From Struthio camelus (taxonomy: Eukaryota > Chordata > Aves > Struthioniformes > Struthionidae): 64,000 nt of DNA. Below, piece after piece: positions 23,501 through 34,472 of this stretch. The notes beneath the pieces were generated by a model that made no database searches, had not been told where the DNA came from, and was given only the letters and a program-made list of their open reading frames with translations. The translations under genes and the position numbers were made by a program. Position 1 is the first letter of the stretch. Each line of letters begins with the position of its first letter. The stretch lies in assembly GCF_040807025.1 (NCBI RefSeq), contig NC_090952.1:29323068-29387067 (forward strand), written 5' to 3'.

Positions 23501-24772
23501 GGGGTGAATAAGGCCAGGCAGAACTTCTGGCAATTGCCTCAGACCAGCTCTGCAGTGAAGAAGCTCAGCCTTCAGAAATCCAGCCTGTCCAACAGGTCCA
23601 GCTTTTCTAGCCTGTCATCTACCACCACCTCCCCATCTGCTTCCTCGCTGAGCTCCTTAGACAGTGCTTTTTCCTACTGCTCAGAGTCATCAGCTATTAG
23701 TCCCACAGATGTCTCATCCCTGCCCTTCATGTTTGGGACATCTGCCAGGCTCCATGCTGTGTCCCCCAAGGTTGCCAAGAGGTCCCCAAAAGAGTGGCAC
23801 AAGTCCCTGACATCCCCTTTACCTTTACATCCCTGTGACCTGGACACTTTCCATGAGTGTGAACCCAAGCCTGCAGAGTGCAGCCGGTGCTCTACGGAAG
23901 TGAAAAGTTTTGCATCTGTCAGCAGAGCAGTCACGGGAAGCCTGCTGACCGATATTGACTGGGAAGAAGAGGAGAGACAGCTGAGGTGTATAGGGGGCCC
24001 TGTCCCAGGGCTCAGGAGCCTGGGTTATTTCAAGGAGTTTGAACAAAATCCCGAGCACCCAGCTCCCAGCCCAGCTGGTGAGAAAACCCCACAGATCAGC
24101 CACCAGCAGCATAGGGAGAAGGCAGTGAAGCACATTGAGATCAAAAGTATTGATGCCTCCCCTCCAAGCCAGGAAAGCATGAAGCGCACCAAGATAACTT
24201 TTTACATGGCCCCAAATAAAGAAAGCCCTTGGGGGTCTCCAGTGGAAGAAGAAGAGGAGAGATTCATGGTGAACACCAGAAGCAGTGTCCCAGCCAGCAG
24301 CAGCAGTGAGCAAAGCCTATCCAAGAGCTTACAGACTGTAAGAGTCCATATCCCTCAGACAGTTTTCTACGGGCAGAACACCCCCCTGGTCCTGCAGTCC
24401 ATTTCCAGGCGCTACCACCACAGACCAACAACCCCATCCCAGCAGACAGAGCACAAAGAAAGCCCCCAAAGTGCCTCCTCTCCCAAGGAACTGGAGAGCA
24501 AGCCAGTGGAAACAGCGCAGGCGCCAACCCAGAGCAAGGGCTTCAACACGTTCAGCCACACCATCCGTATCATCCTCCCAGCTTCCATTCGAAACACTGT
24601 CAGGGAATATTTCAAGCATGACGAAACCAAGAACTGCCACGCTACAGAGGCAGAAGCAGTAGAGAATGAACTCCTTCGGAGCAGGGTGGAGTGGCTCAGG
24701 AGCCAGCCACCAGCAGAGATGGCCACAGAGGAGTGTGATACAGTGGCATTTGCAGAAGAGACATTTGTCTAG
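5441..24772 (+). CDS. ARHGAP20: ARHGAP20-like Rho GTPase-activating protein (14 coding exons)
   Basis: Fourteen exons join in one frame with GT-AG borders and give 1119 residues from the ATG at 5444. The preceding in-frame AAA at 5441 shows that an upstream exon may add an N-terminus. Domains: PH about 52-148, Ras-associating about 165-285, RhoGAP about 327-525. The GAP domain has GIFRRSA with arginine finger R364 and the NLALCIAPNMLW block in exon 12. The tail (540-1119) is Ser/Pro-rich with an SEPS...SSCDA module (about 637-690). The family stimulates GTP hydrolysis by RhoA-type GTPases, and its RA domain binds Rap1 or related GTPases. The tail ends in motifs that I do not recognise from mammalian ARHGAP20. 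Because the neighbour is MSN and not RDX, this may be a paralogue (ARHGAP20-like). TAGAP is excluded because it lacks PH and RA domains. Confidence 0.85.
5524..10035 (+). other. Intron 1 of ARHGAP20-like gene (4.5 kb)
   Basis: Bounded by GTATAC and TTCCAG. It holds no recognised exon. There is a 14-A run near 8371 and a GC-rich patch at about 9205-9360 that is open in several frames on both strands. No protein match could be named for that patch. Confidence 0.6.
10036..10206 (+). CDS. ARHGAP20: ARHGAP20-like exon: start of PH domain
   Basis: Acceptor CTTCCAG, donor GTAAGG. It encodes ...DERVQLTMGLQTQERHLILF..., the first PH strands, with the family signature QERHL(I/F)LFND. It is phase-linked to both neighbours (AG|G and AA|A). 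Confidence 0.92.
10825..10974 (+). CDS. ARHGAP20: ARHGAP20-like exon: PH domain middle
   Basis: Acceptor ATTGCAG, donor GTATCA. It encodes SSSLKLKKQVHLSEMWTS and later FVIGWPTTNYVVTF, which align with the KLTDMWTASC and FVLGWPTVNFVATF segments of ARHGAP20. Confidence 0.92.
12334..12375 (+). CDS. ARHGAP20: ARHGAP20-like exon: PH C-terminal helix
   Basis: A 42-base exon encoding SADVKERWLSTLLW, the C-terminal PH helix with its conserved Trp. Acceptor TCTCCAG, donor GTAAGT. Confidence 0.9.
13144..13228 (+). CDS. ARHGAP20: ARHGAP20-like exon: PH-RA linker
   Basis: Encodes HISETKRNEYLKTLTLQIFV and on to DADNCSS. It starts the Ras-associating fold (TLQIFVLDADN). Acceptor ATCCAG, donor GTAAGT, phase 0 at the end. 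Confidence 0.9.
14111..14188 (+). CDS. ARHGAP20: ARHGAP20-like exon: Ras-associating domain
   Basis: A 78-base phase 0/0 exon: TTVSVSNVETVDSVIKKTLE, then QLGLP, the RA-domain beta2-alpha1 region. Acceptor CTTTCTAG, donor GTAAGT. Confidence 0.9.
15346..15412 (+). CDS. ARHGAP20: ARHGAP20-like exon: Ras-associating domain
   Basis: Encodes GRTSDHHLWVISGKDDPAYP then LIG. It matches the YQLWV(N/I)SGK...YPLIGHE segment typical of ARHGAP20. Acceptor TTTCCAG, donor GTAAGA. Confidence 0.9.
16579..16602. repeat. (GAT)n(AAT)n microsatellite
   Basis: Compound trinucleotide repeat within the intron between the 15346 and 17822 exons. Confidence 0.85.
17822..18010 (+). CDS. ARHGAP20: ARHGAP20-like exon: end of RA domain and linker
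   Basis: Encodes GHEHPFSIALNCLRNSVDQQ and later LLDQLPKEKQCQFVLKPR. The LxEQLPxEMQCQFILKP-like string is a family signature. Acceptor CTCAACAG, donor GTAGGG. Confidence 0.9.
18469..18644 (+). CDS. ARHGAP20: ARHGAP20-like exon: start of RhoGAP domain
   Basis: Encodes ESLQKHTKRKKSLIDWALRR and ends LFGLSLSSVCPDGILPKPIM, the first RhoGAP helix and the start of the fold. Acceptor GTTTCAG, donor GTAAGG. Confidence 0.92.
19136..19297 (+). CDS. ARHGAP20: ARHGAP20-like exon: RhoGAP arginine finger
   Basis: Encodes DMLLLLYHEGPSTRGIFRRS, with the catalytic arginine finger (GIFR, about R364), then the KELKEKLNSGDDV helix. Acceptor TTCTTAG, donor GTATGT. Confidence 0.93.
20492..20601 (+). CDS. ARHGAP20: ARHGAP20-like exon: RhoGAP core
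   Basis: Encodes DFLRNIPDSVLSSDMHGLWM and on to IEAIKR. It is the K/D-xxLRxxPxxxL substrate-binding helix of RhoGAP domains. Acceptor AATTCAG, donor GTTTGT. Confidence 0.92.
21462..21651 (+). CDS. ARHGAP20: ARHGAP20-like exon: RhoGAP core, conserved Asn block
   Basis: Encodes LVSQLPEANLILLRHLFGVL, HHIEQNSGVNQM and FNLALCIAPNMLW, with the conserved RhoGAP N-L-A-x-x-x-A-P-N motif. Acceptor CTGCACAG, donor GTAGTT. Confidence 0.93.
22291..22408 (+). CDS. ARHGAP20: ARHGAP20-like exon: end of RhoGAP domain
   Basis: Encodes VAMLVQFLIENSAEIFGGDI then ASLFQRPDKKKSK, the final RhoGAP helix. Acceptor TTGACAG, donor GTAAGT. Confidence 0.92.
22872..22990 (+). repeat. MIR/core-SINE-like relic beside the last-exon acceptor
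   Basis: Sequence in the order CTAGTCTCTGGGAAAATCATGA, then TTTTCCTATCTGCAAAATGG, a GATAGTATTTCCCT stretch and TGTAAGGCACTG, resembles the MIR core and 3' part. It ends about 40 bases before the acceptor of the terminal exon. Confidence 0.55.
23031..24772 (+). CDS. ARHGAP20: ARHGAP20-like terminal coding exon (Ser/Pro-rich tail)
   Basis: Acceptor CTGCCCCCAG; single exon of 580 codons plus stop TAG. It holds an SEPS...SSCDA...DYIHRLKQLQ module (about 637-690), a Ser-rich SSFSSLSSTTTSPSASSLSS run (about 722-755), and two basic/hydrophobic motifs near the end: RVHIPQTVFYGQNTPLVLQS (977-996) and RIILPASIRNTVREYFKH (1052-1069). The last residues are AFAEETFV. Mammalian ARHGAP20 as I recall it has two copies of the SEPS/SSC module; only one is seen here. 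Confidence 0.93.
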
Positions 24773-26815
24773 AGAGACAGATGTGGGAGAACTGAATATT
24801 TTTTTTGTGTATGTGCAGCAGAAAATATTCTCTAAGATATGACCAAGGTGTGAAGAATCTAACAGGCTGTGTGGGGGAGTAAGTGTAAAGTGACACTAAT
24901 GTGTAAGTAATGCTGAGGTTTAACATTTTGGGGGGCTGGGGTGGGTTTTTGTGTTTTTTGTTTTTTTCTTTATACTCTTTTTCTACTGAAGACACTTAAC
25001 TGACTGGGTATTGAGTGGGCTGAATGCCACCAGACTCTGTTCCTGAATTAGCTGACCTAGAGTCTTACTCCATTTCTTTTTAAAAGGGGGAAGGGAGAAA
25101 TTCTGCTTTCTTTTCTGCAGTCATTATTAGTGTGTGTGTGAATGACTGGAGAAACGAGGCAGCTAAAACTCCATCAGAATTAGTGAACTGTCTTCTTTAA
25201 GCTTGCACAAAATTCTGCACTCTTCACTGTCCGTCACCACCGTTCATCCAAAGGAACGCCCTTCACCTCCATCCCAGAAATCACTGCTACTTCTCTCTTC
25301 TCACCTTCCTTTTGTCCCACGGTGGTCTAGTTCGCTACCTGTGTTCATTACTGCTTGAGGCTGTGCTCCAGAAACACCAAACGGAGCCCAAGGCCCAGCT
25401 TCCATTGTCAGAAGCCATTGGTAACCTCTGTACTCTGAGATTTCTTTTTTTTTTTTTTTCCAATTAATTATGCATTAGTTCTCTTTTCTCTTACCTCCCC
25501 CAAAGCTAGCATTTGGCAGAGCCACAGGTACTACAAAGGACACTAGCTCAGTCATTTCAGCAGCGCTATGAACATGTATTTTCTGTGGGCTCCTCTGGGA
25601 GTAGCTGGTCCTTCTAGTCCTGGTGAAAGATGACGTTATTTTTCTGTAACTGATGGTGAGATTTCAGAAGGCCCTTTTCAGAAGCACTGTGGATAGTGAT
25701 CCTAATCAAATCCCTAGTCATGTTGGCCAGGGGGCATTAAGTAGGATTTGGCTTTAGCAAGAAGTCAAGGAGTCGTGGAAGTAGTTGCGAGTGTTGTCAA
25801 GTGGATGCTGAAGCAGAGTCCCATCTGGCCAGAAAGCTGTCAGCCCATAAAGCTGAGACTATCCAGGCTTCAACAGTACTAATGCTGTCTCAGAATAGTA
25901 ATGAGTTCCCACTCAGCAAAGTACATGGCCCGGTGTGCTCCAGCAGTGCTCGGTATGGACAAGTGCCAGGCAGGGATGTGCTAACAAGGCAGCTTGTGTT
26001 GCACCACTAAAGAAATGCAGCCAGTGGTCTCCTGGAGCATCCCTGTGAGTCCACTCAAGGAAGCTCTCCGAAGAGCTTCAGCCATGGTGGGACTTGCTTG
26101 GAGGGCTGTGATGCTGCCAGCTGAGCTTTAACAAGAAGCTGAGGCAGCCACATGAGTTTGTCAGGTCTTAAGAAAGCAATGGGAAAAGTCTCAAAGGTTA
26201 GGGATGTTTCATTTGAAAGTTATGTGAAAGTTTTCTAAGTTGGTTTCTCTCAGAGAGCCACCCCTTTTACTCAATTAACAGTGAATGGGTGAAGAAGGAC
26301 AAAAGAAATACATGAACCGCAATGACTGAAAGCTAATCCTTGTGGAGCAAGTGCCCCCTGCAAGCAGCTGAGTGTCTGCCATAGTCATTCTTGGAGCTAT
26401 CGAACACCTGCTGTGGTTCACCTCTCCTGTAGATGGGGAAGCCACCTCCATAAAATGGCCTACTAAGCACCAGTTGCCTGCACTGATCTTCCACATGCCT
26501 CTTACAGTCAGTGGCTGGAAGCTGGGCCAGTACCCCAAGTTCATGCCATCGAACTCCCCGTCACAGGCTGAGGGAGGGCCAGAGCAAAATCAGAATTCAG
26601 TTTGGTATGTGCAGAGTTTTTAACTCACCAACTGTGGCACCCTCTGTCTCAACTCATCTTGGTGGCCTTTGTATGATGAAAGGTGTATATAATTGTAATG
26701 CAAACCACCTGCTATCATTTCCCTCACGTATGAACACTAAAGAGGCATTCACGGTCTTTTTTTCCAAAGCTACAGTTGTAACTATTTCAATAAAAGAGAC
26801 ACAAGTCTGTTTGTC
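24773..26815 (+). other. ARHGAP20: 3' UTR of ARHGAP20-like gene
   Basis: Non-coding sequence after the stop, including a 16-T run at 25445-25460. The end is set by the first clear AATAAA at 26789; a second at 27729 would extend it. The extent is inferred, not observed. Confidence 0.45.
26789..26794 (+). terminator. Candidate polyadenylation signal AATAAA
   Basis: Canonical hexamer about 2.0 kb after the ARHGAP20-like stop. It is the first AATAAA on this strand after the stop. A further AATAAA lies at 27729-27734. Confidence 0.4.
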
Positions 26816-29800
26816 ATCATGGTATGGTAATTGCATTTCGTTCCCCTCACTCTTGTTTTCCCTCTTCTGCACTTGGGGGGTGGGGGGGGCCGTGCTAGCA
26901 AAGCACTGACCTGTGCCACGAAACATTTCCAAGTCCTCCAGCACCCATCCAGACTCTGGGCAGCACCCACCTGCAGCATGGGGCCGCACAGCCGGAGGAG
27001 TCCTGTTTTAGCTCTCTTTCTTCTCTGTAGCCCCTTCTATTTGAGCTCCTCGCAATGGGAACGGATCTGCCCACAGAGCATGAATGGGAGGTCGGTAGAT
27101 AACATCACTGCTGTTTTGACAGAGAATATAAAAACCCTCTCCACCCAAAAAAGAGCTAGCTAAGTATGTATGGATCTCCTTCCCAGCTGTTTGAATGAAT
27201 GGGAATTACCACTATGTCAGGGGGGGGTGCAGTTAGCCTGGCACCGCGGTATTTGGGTAGTGCACTGCGGCACCCTGCCCTGACAACCCTGCAAGCAAGG
27301 AGGGTTTTTTTTTTTGTTCCTCTGTTGCTGAGAACTTAAGGCAAGATCCCACCCATGGATGCCTTGGGGCTGCAGGATACCTGCCTGGCTGGAAACTGTT
27401 TGAAAAGAAAAACTCCTTAATACAATACGCTGCTTTAAGATGAACTGCAGGGCTATGGAAGAGGCTCGCCCAGCACGCTTGAACCAGATGCTGCAGACTG
27501 CAGCTGCAATGCCTAGCTGAGAGCTCAGTTCCTGGAGCCCAGTGTGTAGCTTGCAGCTAAGGATCACGGTGATACCCACATGCTGGAAACAGTGAAACTC
27601 CTGTCACCTGGGTCTAGGCCTAGAAGTGGCAGGCAAACCAAATCTGATGGGATTTTTAGGAGCTATTGTAAAATGAGTCATCTTCAGTCATTAGTCTTAT
27701 TTATGTCTTTCTAGGAAGGTGAAACTGCAATAAATATTATGAGAAAAATCTATTTGTACTTGGAAGAGAAATTAATCTGTACTCTAAACATGCTGAAAGA
27801 TTGTAAACTGACTTAATGGCTGGGCTGGTCTCAGTTTAAACAAGGAGGACCCGGACCAAATGCAGAGTAAGAGCTCCCAGTTTGCATCACATAAAAGAAT
27901 TAAGAGCCATTTAGAAAGAGACCTGTTTAAAGAAATGTTGGAGGTGGGGGGAGGCAAAACTCAAATTTTTTTCCTCTCGTCTTAATCTGCCTACTATGGG
28001 CCCATTTCCTTGGGGAGCTGTTCTAACTCAGCTCTTTATTAATACATTTTCTTCATTAAAAAAAAACCAAAACCACCTCTCCCAAAGTTTCTCGGAAAAG
28101 ATTAACACAAACAACTGGTCGTGGGCACATTGCAGCATGGCAGAGGCAGCCCTGCACTCACCAACTGGGCTACACTGCCCATGTTTGCTACTCCACACAG
28201 ACCGCAAAACTTCAGTTCCAACCCGGTGTCCAGGGAGATCGAGAAAGCTATAGGTTAAGTAAAACAGCTACCTCAGCAGCAAGAAAATGTATAGCTTCTT
28301 CACCAAGGTTTTTGCCAAGTTTCATGAGCGTGTGATTGATGATACTGTCTTTAGCCTTTTGCTAGGAAGGCTTCACGTTGGCATCAATAAACTAATCAAC
28401 AGTGGGATAAAGACAACTTCTTTCAGCAAGGAAAAGGGCATCTTGGTACCCATCGCTGTTTCAGGGTCAATATTTTAACAACACTATTTTAGAAAGGTTT
28501 GGACTGATGATATGCTGCAGCTGAGTGTCAGAGACAAGCTGTGGCCTCAGCCCGGTGCTAGATGCTAGCCACTGGTAAGGTTGATCAAGCTAGAAACTTT
28601 GCACTCACCAAGATTAGCAGCTTGTCCTCTGACAAGGGCAAGGTCATCTCATCACGTAGCACAACTAAGATGGGCCTGAAGAGACCTTTATCTGCTCTCA
28701 CCAAGTCCAGAAATATATGAGAGGGTTCTTGTCACATAAGAAAAAAATTAACACCAGCTGGCAGGTCCCCAGAACAGTGAGCACTTGCTGCTTCACAGCT
28801 GTGGCCAACCACAGTGAGAGACACATTGGCTGGGGTCTTGGATGAAAACTTGCTACAGGTGGCACAGTCCTTCCACTACTAGTCTCCAGGCGTTGCACTT
28901 GGAAGATAACCAGCCAGCCATGCCAAGAAAGGAATGAAGCTGCAGTAAACACGTATCCCACCCTTACTAATCCCAGGAAACAACACCGAACCCAAATTGA
29001 GTCCCTAACTTGGCTCCTCCACAGCAGTAGGGAGCCAGTCCAGCTTTCACCCTACCTCTTTCCAGGCAGGAAGAGAAAGGGGAAGACTGGCCTATGCCTG
29101 TCCCTCTTAGACCTGGTGGTGAAGAAAGGGCTGTACCCTGAGTCCAGCCTCTCTTGCCAAGTCCTCCAGCCATAAGAATATTGCCGTCTTTCTTTTTGGA
29201 GCATATATTGCTGAGATACTGCCTCATCAAGCTGTTTTTCCCAGAAAACTAACTCTTCAGCTTAAACCTTCTCTTCCTCTGCAGGTCCCACGCTGTTTCC
29301 TTTTTCAAGTCCTAGCAAACAATTCTAGTATTTGCTCTGCATCCAGAAAATTACTCACACTGAGGTAAGGCAATCAGTGCTTTTCCTCCCTCTTTCCTGC
29401 CCCTTCTCCCAGCCACACAAGAGCCTCTGCCAGTCTGAAGTGGCTTGAGGGGTCATGGCAGCGTGGGGCTCGGCTGGCTGCTCTCCAGGGAGCTGCAACC
29501 ATCTGGCAAAGGGGGCCTGGCAGCTTCCTCCGCAAGTGCGTTTGACTCGATCACAAAGCCCCCAGTCCCTGCTTAACCTATGCCAGGGTTTCAGTGGATT
29601 TCCAGCTTGCTAAGGTCAAGACATCTGTGATCATTGCAAAAGCTACAGGGCAGCACTTTTGACCTGGGGATGTGGACAACATGCTGGCCGAGGGGTAAAT
29701 TTTGCAGCTGGCGCTACCACCAGCCCAAGCACCCTGTTACCATGCGTGCCTGCCCATTCCCCTACTGCAGATGGCTGCTGAGTGGCGACACTTGTTAATA

Positions 29801-32800
29801 TTAACTTTCCAAAGGTACTGGTTTTAATAACCTCGCAGCACCAGAAAAACCAACAGACACAGGCTGATCTTACAAGCACGTATAGCCTTTCTAGTTGTCA
29901 CTAATGGTCTGGGGTGCCAAAGCCAGGGTGCTTCACAGGGACACAGAGACCTTATCTGCCAGCTCAGGGCTAAGGTGCTGAGATCTGCAGCACTCCTTTT
30001 TCATGAGCCCTGGCAATAATGCAAGTCAGAGGGTCTAGCTCACTGTAGGCCAAGATGCTCCTCACATTTATGCACCCAATCCTACATCCGCTAAGTTAGC
30101 AGAAGTGTTCCCCTTGCCTCCAGGCCATCAGCATACGTGTAGTATACTATTCATAACTTTCCTAGGGATAGAAGATCAAGGAAGCTTGTGAGCAGTGCCA
30201 CCATCTAGTTCAGAGGCAGATAAGTGCATTGATATAATGCCCCACCTCTATACCCCAAATCCTGGCTGCAGTGTGCAAGGGACTGGGCCACAAAGACACA
30301 AACGTCCCAGAGCTCCTGGTTTCTGATGAGAAGATAACACCAAACTGCTGCTTTTAATCCCTAGAAACTCAAGACCACAAGTATAAACTGGCAGCTGGAG
30401 AGGCCCAAAATACAAATTCTGAGTTAATTTGTGTGCAAGCACCCTGCTTTCCTGTCAGTGGCTGATAGGCAACACCCAGCCATCACCCAGGCCATGCATT
30501 GCTGAGGCTCACTGACGCTCCCACATCAGCTCGCATGTGGGCTCTCAGCACTCCCATCAGCGGTGGGTGCCCTCAGGAACGCTGCGCTGCAGCTGACACG
30601 TCAAGATGAGGATAAAGGAGAAGGCTCTCTGGAAATGAATTTTAAGGTCCAGTCAAATATTATTACAACCTACATTTCTGTTTGTGAGAATGATCTCCTC
30701 ACTGAAGATTTTGTGAGCACTTTATTGAACCAACTTTGATACCTTCCAACACCAACTTAATACTCAAACAGATAGGGCTTTTCATCTTCAAAGTAGTTTA
30801 CATATATTAGCTAATTAATCTTTGAGAAGGGAATTGCTGCCATTATCCTCTCTACATTTACAGCTGAGAACACCAGGACAGAGGGGGAAAGGGGTTGCCT
30901 GAGGTCACAGCAGTAGGACAGAGATGAGACGTCCCCACACACCATTAGAAACAGCTTTCTCCTGAAACACCTCTGTTTTTCACCTCTCCATTCAATGAGC
31001 TGTGTGTCTGAATTTGCTGGATTGAGCTGAGTAAGCTGAAATTGCTAACAAGGAAACAGGCTCACACTGTCCCACTGAGGCTGCACTATGACATTATGTG
31101 TGACTATCCTTACCTATAAGGACCATGGGAACAGATGTGTTTATTCATGCTCAGGAAAGCAATCCCAGTCCTGGGCCAAAAGTGAATGGCAAAAGGGCTT
31201 TAAAACACAGCATCATGGAGCAAACACACTACTTCACACAGTGGTAGTAGGTTCTAACTCTCCCTCAGCCTATTCATCCTCCCTCCCCAGTAAAACCATG
31301 CCCAGTTGTTACGCCTCCTGCGGCATTCCCCGGGAGAGGATGTAGCATCAGGGTAAGCGAGAGACTCTGGAGGGGACTGTGCAGCTATGCCCCCCGCAAG
31401 CACCCCAGAGCGCGTGTGCAGAACTGCCCTGGGCTGGCAGAGCAGGTGCAATCAACTTAGCTTTGACTTCCCAGTAAATATATATTTGATATGTATTTGA
31501 TTCATCCTCTGTCACCTAGTGGGCTCTCTAGACCAGCACTCCTGGGAAGTCCAAGGAACACAATAACAAAACCCTCTAATAGGGCCCCTTTCCTCTGCAG
31601 GAGCATACTCTATCCTCAGAGTTCATAGTCCCTATTACTGATCTGCACATGCTGAGAAGCTAATCCGTGACACTTTAGGTATCTGCTTGATGCCATTTTT
31701 CTGTTGCACGCTATATTCAACTGGTACCAAAGGCCCACGCCATTCTCAAACATGCACGTGAGATGTGCTACTCAAAGAGAGGGAGCAGATGTACAGAGAG
31801 GTACTTAAAGAATCACCAAGCAACCTTAAAAAAGCTCCACAGCAGCCAGCTTGCTCAGAACAAAGGATACCAAACATGCGGACACTTGGCTTTCTGCCCT
31901 AGAAAGACCATGTTTTCTGTTAACACACAGCCCTCAGACTTAGACACAAACGAGTTTCCCTACTCTCTGCCCCTTTTCTAGATCAAAAGGAGAGATTTAG
32001 TCCAAGTTGGCCTGACACATACTGAAAGCCCAACCTGGCGCCCAGCCGGACACAGCTGCTCAGGAAGACATGCCGTGTGGTTGCCATCCAGGAAGCAAGG
32101 AGCCTTCTTGACCTGCTCCTAGTATGGATCAAGGCCAGCCAAGCCCAGCTCATTTGAGTTGAGGAGGCAGTGACTCATGTACTGCAGCCCTTTCTTGCTT
32201 CTGCTTGACGTGTGTGCTTTGCTCCCTTATCCTGCAGGCTGACGGAAACCATGATGGACATGCTCAGGGGCAGCTATAGTTATTTATCACAACTGTTTAA
32301 TCCCATTTCTGACTGTCCTACAGAGTCAGGAAAGCCATGGTATACTCAGAAAGGATCCTCCCTGCCCTTTGCAAGTAGCAGTTTTGTGCAGCCTCCTCTG
32401 CTACCTCATGTCGCCTGGAGGGACAGACATGCCACAGAGTGGGGCAGGCTATTTTTGCTACCTGGATATCAAAGGAAACAGCTCACCCTAGAAACTTATT
32501 ATTTGAAAAGCAGGCATTCTCTGAGGAGGAATGTGACAGTCACTCAAGCCTTTCAGCCACAGCTATTACCCTACTTGTTAACCCACCAGGAGATGCCTTC
32601 ATGCCTGCATGCAGAGAACAGACACGTTCAGCAGCAGTCTGTGGTCCAGGTTTGACCTCACAAGCAGGAGAGGGCTGAGAGTGGCACTGCAAAGCCCCAG
32701 ATCATCCCTGCTTTGCAAGGGGATATTGGCAGTATGAGGAGTGGGGCGAGACAGGAGGAGGCACTGAAGCTGATGGATTTACTGCTCTTATTTATCCCCT

Positions 32801-33690
32801 CTGCAGCCTATGGTACATCCTAAATCCTTATTTTATTCTCTTTGCATTATTAGAGTAAACTTGAGGCAAGTTAGCCAGAAGGTGGATAAATCATGAGTCC
32901 AAGGAAATTCAAGTTCAGATCGCATCCCCTTCTCTTCTGCTTGCTCTGTGTTCAAGGAGCCGCTGATGTGCGGAGAGCTCCACCTCGCGTCTGACGGAAG
33001 CCCTCAGGAATTGCCGTTCCTCTGCCCACCGCATTTAGGCCAAAATCTGGCACCATCTGCAGTGCTGAGTGGTGCTGGTATTTGATGCTAATAACTACAG
33101 ACCTGTGAGCCTGGAGGCGATCATGTTCTGGCTTTGCTGAATTTTGCCAGGTGGATCCTGGCTTCCAAGCCCACACAAACAGAGTTCAAACCTAGATGGT
33201 ACTGGGTGAAAACTCCATAAGGAGGCAGAGCTAAGAGGTGGTCCCAGACAAAATGATTTAATGTAATTGCGTGGATTCTGATTTTTAAAAGGTCCTTTCC
33301 ACTTTGCACCAGGATGCTTAGTGTCTCAGTGACCTTTTTAAATGCAACTTCATCTGTTTAATGTACTAATGTTAAAAAATGTAAAAATGTAAAAAGTGTT
33401 GGTTCTCCTCGGCCTGCAGTCCCTCAGGGCATCCCCACCCCAAGCAAGAGTTATAACTAGACCTCTACTGCTCTGAAAGGTTTCCGTGCAGGATTCAGTT
33501 TGGAAAACTTCCTTACAGGTTGTAAGTTCTCTATATGACTCAGATAACAAGTTTGAAATGTTCACTCAACACAGGGGAAAAACTGAGTCAGGTAAACCGG
33601 GGCAACAGAATATTATACATAAAATTACATCACACTCTTTCTGTTGTAACTAGGCCTGTGTTGCCAAGAAAGTGCATCTCATAGCTCTAA
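26816..33690. other. Intergenic gap between converging genes
   Basis: No protein was recognised. Open frames up to 147 codons (32212-32655, +) have no family resemblance. The stretch contains a clear MIR-type relic at 30770-30930, a G-run near 26877 and AT-rich segments. It separates the two tail-to-tail genes. Confidence 0.55.
30770..30930 (-). repeat. MIR/core-SINE relic (antisense)
   Basis: The order CTTCAAAGTAGTTTACATAT, TAGCTAATTAATCTTTGAG, CCATTATCCTCTCTACATTT, ACAGCTGAGAACACCAGGAC and GGTTGCCTGAGGTCACAGCA matches the well-known core-SINE antisense layout (caaagcgctttacaa, attaatcctc, attatccccattttacag, gaggcacagag, aaggtcacacagc). Confidence 0.75.
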
Positions 33691-34351
33691 AAACCTGATT
33701 ATTAGAATTTTATTTGACATATATGGTACTACAGAAATGAGAAAATTTGATATTTGGAGAAAGTAGCAAATCATGGCACATAATTCAGTGACATATAATA
33801 TCTCACATCCATAGAAAGTGGTTTTCTCCTAGAGGAAACATCAGCATTTAAATGGTTATCAGTCTGTTCTTGCTGCCCAAACTAAGTTAGCCTATGTCAT
33901 CAAGCCAGTGCTGATGCACAGCCAAGTATTTGGGACAGCCATTTCTTCCTGCCCCTTAAATTGGGAAAAAAAATCTCTCTGTGGTTGAATAGCCAAGGCT
34001 AGCAAAATTCCCAGTAGTTACTTAAAATAGCACATCCTTAATTTTAAAGGGAGAGAGTGACTCACATGCAGCACAGATGTTTGCCATCACCCACCCAGGA
34101 AAATGTAAAGCCATATGCTTTAGTCCAGTTGCATTCAGCAAAGCACTTAAGCACTTATTTAACTTAAAGCATGTACTGAAGACCCTAATATTAACCTTTG
34201 TTTAAATAAGAGATCTGCTGAACAGACATGCATGCTGAATCAGACCTCCACTGTCTACTGCAAGCTAGACACAAAGCTGGAGCTAGCCGAAAGCAAAGTG
34301 CCACCACCACACTGAAAAGAAGGGAGTGGGTTGTGCAGGATTCTTCTTTAG
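33691..34351 (-). other. FDX1: 3' UTR of FDX1-like gene
   Basis: Lies between the stop codon (34352-34354) and a candidate AATAAA on the minus strand at 33709-33714. The length is inferred from this signal only. Confidence 0.4.
33709..33714 (-). terminator. Candidate polyadenylation signal AATAAA (minus)
   Basis: TTTATT on the plus strand, about 640 bases after the FDX1-like stop codon. It is the best canonical hexamer seen for this gene. Confidence 0.35.
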
Positions 34352-34472
34352 TTACTGTTTGCTTTGCTTCCCAACTTCCAGCTGCCTCCTGATGTCAGAC
34401 ACCTCCATTGGGACCTGCACTGTCAGACCATCCATTGACTTCTTAATGCACACCTGGCAGCCAAGGCGAGAT
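34352..34472 (-). CDS. FDX1: FDX1-like exon 4 (C-terminus)
   Basis: Acceptor TTCTTCTCAG on the minus strand, stop TAA at 34352-34354. It encodes [20 protein letters not shown] and on to GKQSKQ, including the fourth cluster cysteine. Confidence 0.93.

Noticed and set aside
23825..24726. Long open frames on the minus strand opposite the terminal RhoGAP exon
   Set aside because: They are shadows of a GC-rich coding exon; the plus-strand frame has the family signatures.
5441..24772. Calling the RhoGAP gene TAGAP
   Set aside because: It has clear PH and Ras-associating exons before the RhoGAP domain, which TAGAP lacks.
32212..32655. 147-codon open frame on the plus strand
   Set aside because: No recognisable domain or family resemblance and no convincing splice partners; probably chance.
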